Below are positions 11,690 to 22,453 of a stretch of DNA of 64,000 bases, piece after piece (the first letter of the stretch is position 1; every line of letters starts with the position of its first letter). The translations under genes and the position numbers were made by a program. Source of the stretch: Diogma glabrata (Eukaryota > Arthropoda > Insecta > Diptera > Cylindrotomidae); contig OY856187.1 of the NCBI GenBank assembly GCA_963693315.1, forward strand, positions 380,097,306-380,161,305, read 5' to 3'. The notes beneath the pieces are model-generated. The model was not told the DNA's origin, did no database searches, and was given only the letters and a program-made list of their open reading frames with translations.

Positions 11690-12640
11690 CTAAGATCGAT
11701 ACGTCCAATTCGTATAACATTTAATATGATACTGAATAAGCGTATAAAAAATACAATACACATAAGGTATAAACACAACACTAACGGCAACGGCGAGCGG
11801 CATCGTTCTGTAAATTAGAACCCACATAAAACATGTAGTACTAACACAACCAAAGCGGCCGACGGAAAATTTTTCGTCGTCGTGCAATATTTAGATTCTA
11901 TTTCTAATTTGACGCTGAAGCGTCAGTGTAGCCAACTGCTAAACAGACAATTTTTCTACTTTTTTGTTTTCTGTAAGTTGTAATCGTTGTTTTTGGAGTT
12001 GTCATATTTTTATTTTATATTCAAAATTGCAATTGACAAGTCGTGTAATATAAAAAAAATAATAGTTGTTTTAGATTTTAGTTAGTTTTTTTTAGTTAGT
12101 TTATTAAAGTGATTAAATTAAATTAAATTAAATATTAAAATAAAGTAAATTTAAAATAAAAAAGAAAAGTTGTTGAGTTTTTGACATTTTGAAATTTTTT
12201 GACACTTGTGGTTTTTATTACACCGCCGGACTCTGACGCCTTGGTTGTGTTTACAAGGGCGGTTTTATTAATACCGATTGCCGTTGCCGAATGTCGTTGC
12301 CGTTGCCGAATACCGTTTGCCGTTGCCGTTCGCCGCTCTTATTGTGTTTATACCTATAATAGAATTGTCGCCTACTTGTCGAACATAATATTCGTTTGCC
12401 TTTTTTACTTCTAATTTCTTTTTTATTTTATTGTGTTTAAATTTCTACTTCGTTTTTTTGGAATTTTGTGCATGTGTATGTTTAAAATTCGAAATCAGAC
12501 TTTAGAATGATAGAGATGAATATATGTGGTTATATATCTGTTCAAATTACTACTTCCGACATTTGTATGTCGACATTTATATGTGTGTAATAATTGAATT
12601 GTATTGTATATTTGTCGAATATTATATTCGTTTTTTGTCC
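11690..12640. repeat. Diverged inverted segments with CCGTTGCCG clusters
   Basis: About 11735-11860 and 12205-12360 are partly reverse-complementary. TTGGTTGTGTT, the GCCGTTGCCG, CGCCGCTC/GCCGCTCG and TGTGTTTATACCT blocks recur in opposite orientation. A perfect 14-bp palindrome GACGCTGAAGCGTC lies at 11911. The block CTAAAGAAGTTTTACTTCAA occurs at both outer sides (11583 and 12667), in direct orientation. This probably marks an old TIR-bearing insertion upstream of the LINE relic. Confidence 0.5.
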
Positions 12641-12702
12641 TTCCGTTCCAAAATTTTTATAATGCGCCTAAAGAAGTTTTACTTCAAAAAATATTTTTTG
12701 AT

Positions 12703-14570
12703 CAAATGAATATTACAATTGATAAAAATTTTAAAATGCAAATTCAAAATATTTGTGGAATGAATGCCAACCGTGATGCAGTGCAACATCATCTCGAGTA
12801 TGACAAACTGCATATTCTTTTTCTTGCAGAAACAAAAGTTTCTGAATCTATCACTCTGATGTAACACTTAATTTCAAATAAAGGCTTGAATCAGTTTTAA
12901 ACTTCATCAAGGTGTTTGTGCATACATTCATGAGAGTGTTGCATGTAAACGCTTTTCAGTTTTGAACTACATGGTGATGGCTACAGCACAGTAGTATTAA
13001 AGGCTCGTCAACCTAAATTTTTTTTCACAATAGTATTATACACAAATATAATCCGAATTTTTTAATCTTTTGACTAATCTTGTGGAAAAAACTAGAGCAA
13101 AATTCACAATTTATCGTTACCGGTGAATTCAACCCCCACAACAAATCGTGGTTAGAGTTTTCTAAGACAACCGATGGCGAAAACAATGGCAGGCAGAAAT
13201 ATTTGTCGCATGGCACGACCTGACGCAAATTGTAAAAAGCCCAACTTTCATTCCTTGCAGTGGCGGCGATAAAAGATCTTAGATCTCTTTCTCACATCTA
13301 TGCCAGATATTACGAGTGTCGATGTCGATAAGGGCATAATATTTTAAATTCTGACCATTATCTATAAATCACATCAGTTATCATAACTGATTAACTAACC
13401 ACTATAGTTCTCAAACTTTGTAAAATATTTCACTTTTTAAAAATGATCACCGAATTTTTTCTAATATCAAACCAGATTATTAAAAAAAGAAACTGCAGAG
13501 ATTGCAATTTGTCAATTTCTGATTAAAGTTTTTACAGTGCCCTTAATTTGTTAAATTCTGGTACTAAATCTTCTATCCTCCTATTATTGATGCGATGACT
13601 TATTCGTTAATGACCCTGCAAGGAAAACTCCTGTGTTCGCGGAGCGCCTTGCAGTTTTGAAAACTCATAAGGAAGTACCCCAAATCCAGTCTTCAGGAGT
13701 TGATATGAAACAATCGCATTTGAACCCCAAAATGGTCGGTAAACTTTTAAGGGAGTTAAATAACAATAAATTCTCTAGTATGAACAACATTCTTCCTGTT
13801 ATTTTTAAAATAACAGCTGGTGTACCCCAAGGCTCAGTTTTATCCTTCACTTTATTTTTAATGTATATTAACGAAATGTTGAAAATCACCAGTAAAACGA
13901 TTAATAGTTTAACGGAAGAAGGGACACAAGTCATTTGTCTTCCAGCCTACAAAGAGTAAAATTCATGAACGAATAAATCCCGCTCGAAGAGACGCTGTCA
14001 TATATGTAAACGAGGACCCAGAAGGGTGAAAAAAATTCATTTCATTTCTAATTCCACTAAAACACAGCTGCGGATTGTTTCTAGATATAAGACCTAATTC
14101 CCCTATTTTAATTAGTATGTGAGAAGAAGAAATAGACGAATGTGAAAACATTCTCGACCTTATCAATAGATGTAAAAAATATTTCACTCCGTATCAATTA
14201 ATCCACATTTATAAATACTATATTCATCCCTGCATGGCGCATTGTTGTCAAGCTTGGGATGCTGAATTTGTTACCTTCCTGGCTCTTTTGGACTATGTTC
14301 AAAAGCGTGCTACACAAATTGTGCATGATCGAAATTTAACATTAAATCTAGATTCTACAACACAATTCTATCGGTACTACCACCAAGTAAATATTTCAAA
14401 CATCAAGTTCAATATTGTCCCAAAAACAAATTAAATTATATTTTTGGCGGTGTGGTAGAACAGATGTGATGTACCGTGATTGCGTAAATTATCATCCAGG
14501 CTTCTACAGCTCCGTAGATTCAAACAAAGAACACGCCCGCTAGACCGAGTCATTTTTGTGTGGAAATGTA
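12703..14570 (+). pseudogene. Jockey-type LINE relic (endonuclease, RT and C-terminus)
   Basis: The pieces occur in the order of a non-LTR retrotransposon ORF2. An N-terminal APE-like endonuclease start at 12736-12850 shows QIQNICGMNANRDAV and LHILFLAETKVSE. An endonuclease core near 13117-13180 shows VTGEFNPHNKSWLEF (the G-D/E-F-N box), with DLFLTSMPDITSVD near 13280-13330. An RT fragment at 13633-13959 joins finger residues directly to VPQGSVLSFTLFLMYINE, so the segment between has been deleted. The C-terminal part near 14165-14430 shows YFTPYQLIHIYKYY, the CQAWDA region and LLDYVQKRATQIV. The FADD catalytic box is not recognisable (SLTEEGT lies where it should be). Many stops and frameshifts make it inactive. 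Function in a live element would be target nicking and reverse transcription. Confidence 0.82.
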
Positions 14571-14571
14571 A

Positions 14572-15925
14572 AATGTTGATTATTTTGTTACGCCCAGGGC
14601 TTAATTTGTTTATTGGTCTATACTGAATATCCAGACAAAAAATTGGGTTGATTGGTGCTTCCAAGAGCTAGCGCTTTTACATATAGTAAAACAAGATCCG
14701 AGATTTGTGAGCTATAAATTCTTATATCTCAAAAACACTTAATGATATGAAAAAAAAGTTAAAGCAAGCTCACCTTATTTTGTGATTGTCTAACTTTTGT
14801 AGTACAACTTTTTTTTCTCAGAACTACAACAAAAAAGTTTTAGTAGAACTTTCTAAATTTGGGATCAATTTTTCGAAAAGGCCTCATTGCTTCCAGTGAC
14901 ATTTTAAAAAAAATTACGACAAACAAAATATTTATATTTTTACTAAAACAAGTTTATTTAGAACGCACTTATAACTTTTATTCAAAAATAAAAAAGTTTT
15001 AGAACAAAAGTTCCTTTATTTTAAGAATTTCTTCAAATTTTCAGTTTAACTTAACAGTGTATTTCTAAAAATATACAAAATTTACTAAAATTAATTGAAT
15101 ACAATATTATATTAATAAAAAAATCATTTGCCGTCAAAAATATTTGCAGAGTCACTTAAGAAAAACAATTATTATGACAAGTGTCAGAATATGGGTATCA
15201 ATCAATGCATTACTGACAGTGTAGTTTATCGAGAAAATTTTTTGAAAGTCAAACTTCTACGGTTTTTTGTTAATTCGTCAGTGTTCTCAAAATTTGGATG
15301 CAAAAACTAATGTTTTAAGAAGCAGTTCAAAAAATTTTAGTTATAAACTGTTAGAAGGTCTTGAACTTTGCGTTTCCCTGTACATAATATTATTTAATAA
15401 TTCACTAAAATGTCCATTTTACTAAAAAAGTTTGTACTAAAAAGTTAGGCAATCACAAAATAAGGTGAGCTTGCTTCAACTTATTTTTTATATCATTAAG
15501 CGTTTTTGAGATATAAGTATTTATAGCCGACAAATCTCGTATCTTGTTTTACTATATCATCGGCTACAGAGCACTTACGTGTAACTACAATTTAGAAAAA
15601 AAAAAGAAGCTCACAAAACGATTTATTGCGACTCTAAACAAGCTTTTAAAAAAAAGTTGCTATCAATAATTAAAAAAAATTGTTATTTTTATTTATTGAT
15701 AAGCAAATTTTATTTTCAAGCTTGTTTAGAAGCGCAATAAATCGTTTTGTGAACTTCCTTTCTACTTTTCTAAAATGTAGATACACGTAAATGCTTTGTA
15801 GCCGACGATATGTAAAAGCGCTAGCTCTTGGAGGTACCAATCGACCCAATTTTTGGTGTGGATATTCAGTATACACCAATAAACAAATTAAGCCCTGAGC
15901 GTAACGAAAAAATCAACATGTTGAT
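14572..15925. mobile_element. Nested fold-back element with long terminal inverted repeats
   Basis: The outer arms (14572-14690 and about 15805-15922) share, inverted, GTTACGC-CAGGGCTTAATTT, ACTGAATATCC and CTAGCGCTTTTACATAT. The second arm layer (about 14700-14830 and 15425-15545) shares TCACAAAATAAGGTGAGC and GAGATATAA. An independent hairpin with arms of about 95 bp (15557-15650 and 15715-15812, TCACAAAACGATTTATTGCG) sits inside the right arm. It interrupts the pairing, so it looks like a palindromic element inserted in another palindromic element. No transposase frame is present. The element abuts the end of the LINE relic. Confidence 0.8.
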
Positions 15926-16059
15926 TTTGGGTCGGTTTAATGGCCACGCGTCGAACTAAACCTTTCTCAACAGAAAGAGAAATAGACACAGGATTAGACA
16001 AATCATTACAACTTAAGAGAACTTATTTTCGGTGCCTTTAACGCTGTCGTTGTTATTAG

Positions 16060-16870
16060 AGGTTGCGTAAAATACTTGCATAAGCTTCTGTTTTGTATAG
16101 TAAAGCTTCTGCTAGCATATTCGGAAGAAATTCCTTGGAGTTATTAAAATTATGTCGTTAAATTCATCGCCATATATTATTGTATATTCGCCTTGTGCAT
16201 CCGCACTACGAATGACACAGAAAACTAAATTTTAGGGTATTTCGTTTGTAGTTGCTTATATTGAACTTTATGTCAATGTCATCTCTGCTTCGAAATTCTA
16301 TCAATAGCCTTGTTTGAGAAATTTGTTTCCATAGCATACAATTTTGTCTCTAAGGACAACATTAACCTTTTTTGTTGAGGCTTTACATGTTTTGAGGGGT
16401 ATTTTTTCATTGGAGACCAAAATTGTATTTAGTTGCTATTTATACGCTCTGTCATAAAAGATTCCTCCAACTTTGGACCAACTTCTTCTATGTTACTTAC
16501 AAAATCTTACACGCCTGCCGAAAACACTCTTTGAGTAAGAATGTGAGTAAAAATGTGGGTAAGTTGTTTATTTTCACACTAGAAAGGGTTGGTATATAAG
16601 TTTTAAATGCAACTTTGAGTTTCAACACTTTGCGATCCTGGTGTTTTTGCGCAGTATTTAAAAGCCTGTGAAGTTTTGTTTGTTCAATAGTTTTCATCCC
16701 AAGCCAAATTTCCGTCTCATTTGAAATTCTGTTCAGCTCGGAATTTACAAGGAAGAAACGATTTCTGGCATTATCATTGTGTGTAATACCTACCAGTCCT
16801 TCTTGCGCTTCTAATTTTAGGTTTCGTGGTGCTCTAATGCTTCATCTGCAACTAGGGAAAGGGTTCAACA
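16060..16870 (-). pseudogene. Unidentified decayed ORF
   Basis: The minus-strand translation starting near 16870 reads with few interruptions through GITHNDNARNRFFLV, NSELNRISNETEIWLG and a 66-codon open stretch (16497-16697). It continues past stops and a frame change to VGPKLEESFMTERI and a DDIDIKFNI segment near 16260. The spacing of charged and hydrophobic residues looks protein-like, and the stops are few for such AT-rich DNA. I do not recognise the family with certainty. Proteins of this look turn up in transposon-associated multi-exon genes, but that is only an impression. It lies on the same strand as the recombinase pseudogene that starts 700 bp further right, with no evidence that they belong together. 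Confidence 0.4.
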
Positions 16871-17587
16871 TAACAATTGACAACTCATTTTCACTCCTTG
16901 AAGGTTTCCGGATATCTGGATCGATTAATTGTAAAACATCCATCTCAGCAAGATACAGTGAAATGATCAGTGCAAAATTTTGTCCATTAATAAAAGAAAT
17001 AAATATCAACCATACACAAAATACCTAGGAACTAAACGAAGATAACCTACGATAAGCTACGATTCTAAATGAAGAGATTGATACCAATATCAATCTTACA
17101 ATTGATACCAATTGTTTGTATCAGTAGAAATCTTACGACAATATACTTGCAAGCTAACTACAACGTTTCGAACAATTTTCTTAAAAAACGTAAACCATTG
17201 ACAATGAACAAGAAGATTTTTCGAAACGTTTGGTAATGATTAAGGAATACAAATAAAAATGGCTACAAACAATAAATATTTTTTAAGTAATATTAACATT
17301 TTTTATGCTTCACATGCACATAATGTTATTATAAAGTCTTGGATACGCGATATATAAACGCATCCATAAAAACCGGGGCGTTATGAGAGGGCATTATGAA
17401 TTCATAACGCCCGCTCTTAATACACTAAAATAATATTTTAAACTTCAAAATGTTTATCCTCATGGCATACTAGACAGTTTGTTTTTGTCGTAAATTGTAT
17501 TTTTGCTTTTAATTTAAAAAGTTTTAAAAAATGTTTATTAATTAATAATTTTTATTCAAATTAAATCAAAATTTTCAATACAGAATG

Positions 17588-18752
17588 TTACTTTTCGAAG
17601 TAAAAATGGCAATTTTCAAACTTGCCAGAAAAATCAACAGATTTACTGGAAAGATTGTCCGATACAGTTATCATTTTATTTGATATGGGGTAGGTTGATG
17701 ATGTTGATGGTTGTTCTTGAACATTCGAGATGATTTCAAAACTAGAAATAGCACTTGTTTCTCCTTCAGATGAACCTACAGCACTTGCAATCATGTTGGA
17801 AATTCTATTTTTCGAAGTGATGCTTTCTTCTATGTAGCCTTATGCTACAGTGTCACTCTTCCATTTGCCGTGCAATTTAAGAGTTTCGAAAGATGCACCC
17901 CCCTCAATTAAGAGAGTAGACGAAGTGCGTCTCAAACAATGACCAGTAAACTGGTGAGGGTTTTCTAGTTTTAAGAACTTAGCAATAGTGTTTGGAACAC
18001 TGCCTATCGTATTTTTTCCAACTGGTTGCATTGTACACTTTCTGTTTCTATATGTAAGAAAAAAACGTGTCCCATTTGTTTTATTTGGCCTTAAATTCAT
18101 ATATTGTCGGACTATTTTCAGAGCACCCATTTCTTCTTCATCTATGATTGTAAAGCCTTTTGACGTACCTGTTTTAGTTTCTGGCACTTTTACAATCAAA
18201 ACGGAACCTTTATCAGTTACATCCTCAACTGACATTTTTACCATTTCGTCTCTTCTTAAGCCTCCAAAGACTCCCATAACCAAAACTACCTTATGCAACA
18301 GATAAACGTCATCCGGAGCATCTTTTATGAAAGCCATAACCTGATTGCCGGTTAAAACTTGAGATTTTTTTGGCGTATAACCTTTTGATTTTGTTTTTAA
18401 AAACGAAAGCAATTAGTTATATTTTGAAATATCAATTTTTTCGTAAACTGTTGGGGTAGATTTTAAAATGGAGTATTTGGTCCACAGTGAATTCGGGGTA
18501 TACTTTTCAGACTAAATAAAAAATTGAATTAATAAATTTACTTATTAAAATGTATAAACAAATTAGAATTACCAATTCTTGAAAGTATGCTAACAACACA
18601 TTTTCATTCACTGCCTGTACTTTATTTCTTGATTTCCATGAACGAAAAATCCCGTAATCTTTATCATATTGTTGTTTGGATTTAATTGGCAATAAAGATT
18701 CCGTTGCTTTTTGAGCATTTTGCTTAATAAACTCTGGCAATTGCAAATCCAT
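17588..18752 (-). pseudogene. Spliced tyrosine recombinase pseudogene (Crypton-like)
   Basis: Exon 1 (18752-18573, ATG start, 60 codons) holds the N-terminal core-binding part (KSKQQYDKDYGIFRSWK). A 61-bp phase-0 intron (18572-18512, GT...AG) follows, then exon 2 (18511-17588). The catalytic domain keeps the family's residues. The first Arg is in GGLRRDEM (about 18265-18242), the H-x-x-R box in HCLRRT (17941-17924) and the His-Lys-Trp in LHGKW (about 17875-17861). The nucleophile Tyr is in GYIEES (Tyr codon 17836-17834). Two in-frame TAA codons break it, at 18413-18415 and at 17840-17842, the second two codons before the catalytic Tyr. The reading frame is otherwise intact to its stop at 17588. 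A live protein would cut and rejoin DNA through the Tyr. Eukaryotic Crypton-like elements or domesticated relatives are the best match. Confidence 0.85.
18512..18572 (-). other. 61-bp intron of the recombinase pseudogene
   Basis: On the minus strand the exon ends CAAGAATTG and the intron starts GTAATTCTAA. The intron is AT-rich and ends TTATTTAG before TCTGAAAAG. Removing it joins the two coding parts in frame (phase 0). The size is typical of short insect introns. Confidence 0.75.
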
Positions 18753-19144
18753 TATTGTTTAGGACTAATTCAGAGTTCTGATGAATAATTATTTGAAACT
18801 TCAAACTGTTTTTTCTCATGGCAAACTACGCTACAAAATTTGGGAGAATTTGTTTATAGCAACGCACAAACAACAAATAATTAATTTAAACTTCAAAATA
18901 TTTATTTTCTTGGCATACTGGGATACATTTGTATTTTTTTGCATAGCAATATAGACTAACAAATTAAATTCTTTCTTAGTTTTTAGCTTATTAAGTGAAG
19001 CATAAAATCTTGTATGCACCACTGGCGTTATTGGGTATTACGCCCATCAAGCGACATCCATCCCTCGGGCCAAAGGCCCTCGGGCTAGATTACGTCGCTT
19101 TCCGGGCGTAATAACCTACATAACGCCCTTGGTACATAAATAGC

Positions 19145-19760
19145 TATTTCGTGTGACATTATTTCCCCTGCGTGGTACAAATGGTAATTAAGTCTTTCAG
19201 ATCGAAGTTATTTGATCTAATTGGCCCATGATTGAAATTTTATTTTAGAATAATTAATTTTTAAAGCCTACTAAATCAAATGTTAATCAAACGGTTCTTA
19301 AAAAAGCAATCAGTGTGTAATTTTGATTATTTTTTGTATGACATAGTCTCGTGGCTGGTTATACGCCCGTGTATGGTGCAACTAGTAACTAAGTCTTACA
19401 GATCAAAATTATTTAATCTAGAGATGGTTCAAATTGAAATTTCATTTCTAACAATAAACTTTTCCAAAGCCAACTAATCCAAATTTTAATCAAAACCGTA
19501 CTAGAAATGATAATCATCACACAATATTATCATTTTTTTCGTATGAAAAAATTTCCCGTGAAACTCGTGTGCTGTTCGAATAGTAATTAAATCTTTTAGA
19601 TCGAAATAATATAATCTAATTAACTCAAATTGCAATTTTATTTCCAACAATAAACATTATCACAGTTAACAAATTAAATTTTAATCAAAATCATGCTACA
19701 ATCGTACATGACATAATTTACCATGTAGTCCGTGTATGTTGCGAATAGAAATAAAAAAAA
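19145..19760. repeat. Tandem repeat of about 200 bp, three copies and a remnant
   Basis: GGTAATTAAGTCTTTCAGATC and its variants recur at 19183, 19383 and 19581 (periods 200 and 198). A shortened remnant lies near 19745. Each copy ends with a short CGTGTATGGTGCAA-like motif that resembles the minisatellite that follows. No coding content is seen. Confidence 0.75.
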
Positions 19761-19779
19761 CCGTGCTACGTGTATCACC

Positions 19780-19882
19780 GGTGCCACACCCGTGTGGTTG
19801 CCCGTGCCACACCCGTGTGACTACCCGTGCTACACCCGTGTGACACCCGTGTGACACCCGTGTAACACCCGTGTGGTGCGGT
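19780..19882. repeat. CACCCGTGTG minisatellite
   Basis: Units of about 10-20 bp around CACACCCGTGTG follow one another with small changes. The unit core is itself nearly palindromic (CACAC and GTGTG). The array appears to have expanded from the CCGTGTATG motif of the neighbouring 200-bp repeat. Confidence 0.75.
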
Positions 19883-20205
19883 TAGTGTCGCTCAACAAAT
19901 TAATGATATGGCTTGAAGACTAATATCAAAGACTTATTCCAATTGGTACCAATATCATAACTAGTAAGACTTTAAAATTTTAGGAATGTGAAACAGTTGC
20001 CATCTACTTAAATAGATCTACTCCATCTACTCAAATAAAATGCCTTTTAAGTTTTATTGCAAGTCATGGTTGGCTCGAAATATTTAAACACGGGCATTTT
20101 TTGCAAAAATTTAAAATTAAAAAGCGCATCTGCTGATTTAGATACAGCACAAGAGTATGTACCCACTAAAATTGACTGAAATTAATTCCTGTACATTTTA
20201 CTGTC

Positions 20206-20320
20206 CTGCAGCCAAATTCTGTAACTGTGAAGCGGTGAAGCGTTAAAAATTCCATCGTTTCTGTTCATTCAAAAACTTATCACTTCACCGCTTTACAATT
20301 ACAGAATTTGGCTGCTGATC
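20206..20320. mobile_element. Short hairpin MITE, arms of about 35 bp
   Basis: GCAGCCAAATTCTGTAACTG and its continuation AAGCGGTGAAG near 20209-20243 are matched in reverse complement near 20283-20318, with about four differences. The loop is about 40 bp. There is no coding capacity. Such short, long-stem hairpins are typical of MITEs. Confidence 0.7.
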
Positions 20321-20394
20321 AGGTTTTCAATACTAAAGAGTGATTAGGCTTAGGTGGCAAAGCGTCCAGGTAAAAAGGAATAAACAAATCTTTC

Positions 20395-20745
20395 CATTTA
20401 TTGGAATGCCAATACAAAAGCTTGGGTTAAAGCCACATTGTTCATTGATTTGTCTCATAACTCTTACGCACCAGAAGTAAAATAGTATTTAATCAAAATA
20501 ATATTTAAGGTTCTTCTTTTACTGGACTACATGTCAGCCTCAAGATTTGCAGCTTACAAATGGATAAATTGTATTTCTACCCAAAATTAAAACTTCTTTA
20601 TTGCAACCATTATACCAGAAGATAATAAATAATGCAACTACTTTCAACAACATGATCCAAATATTGAACTAGCTCTCCGATTTCCGCAAACTGTCAACGA
20701 ATTTTTAAGTCAATATGAAGATGTTTGCAAGATTTAACTAAAAAG
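20395..20745 (+). pseudogene. pogo/Tigger-like DDE transposase relic
   Basis: One frame reads YWNANTKAWVKATLF, then HNSYAPEVK, a stop, and FKVLLLLDYMSASRF. This matches the order in Tigger/jerky transposases: N-x-KAWM..., the F-VPEVK segment, and the strand with the second catalytic Asp (FK-LL-LDNAPGHP). The second Asp is kept (LLLLDY) but the NAPGHP motif is lost. A later piece near 20650-20745 (PNIELALRFPQTVNEFL) fits the C-terminal part weakly. The N-terminal HTH and CENP-B DNA-binding domains and the third acidic residue are not seen. This is a dead fragment of a Tc1/mariner-superfamily element. Confidence 0.68.
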
Positions 20746-21839
20746 AAAGCATAATTATTAATTACAGATTTAACTTCCAAGTCGCACTGAACTGAATCAA
20801 GTTATTCAGGATTTTGTGAGCAATTGAACTCAAGTAACTATGGAATTAATTTGAATTTTTCCAATTCAAAGGTATGGTTGGAAACATCTCAGAAAAAAAC
20901 TCTGTTTTTCTCTTTTACGTGTTTCGGTTGGGATAAGTTAAGTTAGGTTTGATTTAGGTCAACATGCTACTATGTGCATGCATAATTACTTTTTATTTTT
21001 CTGTGAATTTCTTATTGGTTATGTTACATGTTTTTTTTGAAAATCAATTTAACTATTATGTCGATATCTTATGTGATTAAACTGGTACTTTTATGTTTTA
21101 CCGAATCTGTTTATCGCCCAAGAAATTACCAAAAACCCACGTTTTTCGTTTAACACGGTTTTCCATACAAAATTTATATTTTCGATTAACACGTTTTTAT
21201 CAGGAACGTATCTACCGTGTAAAACGGGGGATAGGTGTATATATATATAAAATCACGTGTCACGAGGTTTGTCCGCGATAAACTCGGCAACAACGTAATT
21301 AATCTTAATGAAATTTTGTACAATGTGTGTATGATGGTCCAGCTTGAGAGGTAGGATAGTTATTATCTTGATTAAATGACTAAATTTTTTTAAATTACAA
21401 ATTAAATGTTAAATATGGATCGTTCATATGCCAATTTTCAGATGGCAGCGTAAATCAATTTATTCAATTGATAGTAAACTTCAACATCTGGATAAGGCCA
21501 TTATTAGACTGCCAAATATGTTTTAGTAAAGAATGTTTTGTTTTATTTGATAATAAACGAAAAGCATATTATGCTAAGTCAAATACGTTACCAAAGATTT
21601 TTGATAATTTTGTGGACGTTATATATTAATTATAGAAGTGTTAGAAAATATCGAAACCTGTAAAAAAATTATTGTATTGGTTTTTAGAAATTGAAAAATA
21701 CTCTTATTTGTATTGCTTATTAAATGGGAACGATTAGAGGTAAAAAATATTGCGACGCTGATGCATAGGCTGACTTCACCACAGCTGTGGAAACATAGTG
21801 TTCTGTGTATATAATGAGCTAATATCCATAAAATACTTT
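20746..21839. other. Unassigned AT-rich stretch
   Basis: About 21090-21230 has several AACACGTTTT or ACACGGTTTT motifs and a short TA run. A weakly similar motif occurs near 5650. No gene or bounded repeat can be defined. Confidence 0.4.
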
Positions 21840-22268
21840 AATTAAAAGCTAACCAATATTATGGACTTCGTAGTTCTAATGATAAAAATATTAAAGCAGG
21901 CAGTAGTATCCCAACAAACATAAATTCTGTTGTACGAGAAAAAGTAAACAAAAATTTTATCGGAAGTGACAAAGCGGAAGTTGGGATGCAGAACTGTTGT
22001 AAACCGTACTAAATGTGTATGTACCAAATTTCATCCAACTCGATTATCAGGTACAGAAGTTATAGAGCTTCCAAAATAACATGTGCTTGGAGGACCCCCT
22101 ACCACTTTGTTCACTATCGCTAAAAAAACTAATCAGTTCCTTGCCATACATATTTGCATCTTTTTGCAAAGTGTAATCAAAATTACTTAACGAACGAATG
22201 CTGTATGCTTCCAACAAACATTGAAACAATAAACAGGTGTTCGGGAGGACCCCACCACTTATCCCAAT
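21840..22268. repeat. 628-bp satellite, fragment left of element 1
   Basis: This stretch is homologous to the units at 32037-34830. Shared blocks include GGAAGTTGGGATGCAGAAC, CATCCAAYTCGMTTATCAGGTAC, ACCACTTTGTTCACTATCGC and CAACAAACATTGAAA. It ends at CCCAAT, and the same CCCAAT restarts the array at 32037. The retrotransposon therefore split one continuous array. Confidence 0.85.
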
Positions 22269-22443
22269 GTTGTGTTCATAGATACAACATAGAAGTTACA
22301 ATCATGTTTAAACGATTCCATTTATTAATTATATTAGAAAACAATTACACAATTCAATGATAGTAACAAATACATGTGTTAACTTAAGATGAACATAAAA
22401 AGTGACAGCTGCTATATCTGCTTTATATTCAGGGTTGCCAACA
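22269..22443 (-). repeat. 3' LTR of element 1
   Basis: On the minus strand the LTR begins TGTTGGCAACCC and ends GAACACAAC. It contains an AATAAA-like stretch (TTAATAAATGG) that may serve polyadenylation. The polypurine tract touches its start. Confidence 0.9.
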
Positions 22444-22453
22444 CCTCCCTTTT
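22444..22453 (-). promoter_or_regulatory. Polypurine tract of element 1
   Basis: Minus-strand AAAAGGGAGG lies directly before the LTR start TGTTGG. This is the position expected for the primer of second-strand synthesis. It overlaps the last codons of the integrase frame. Confidence 0.8.

Larger units (their letters stand above)
17376..19128. mobile_element. Candidate tyrosine-recombinase transposon bracketed by palindromes
   Basis: The left edge is GGGCGTTATG and the right edge is CATAACGCCC, a perfect 10-bp inverted match 1,753 bp apart. Each edge is itself a palindrome: 17376-17412 (inner near-perfect GGGCATTATGAATTC half) and 19024-19128, whose arms carry GGCGTTAT, ATTACGCCC and AGCGAC around a GC-rich tip. 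The only gene inside is the recombinase pseudogene. I infer one element; alternatively two unrelated small palindromes happen to flank a decayed gene. No target-site duplication was identified. Confidence 0.5.
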
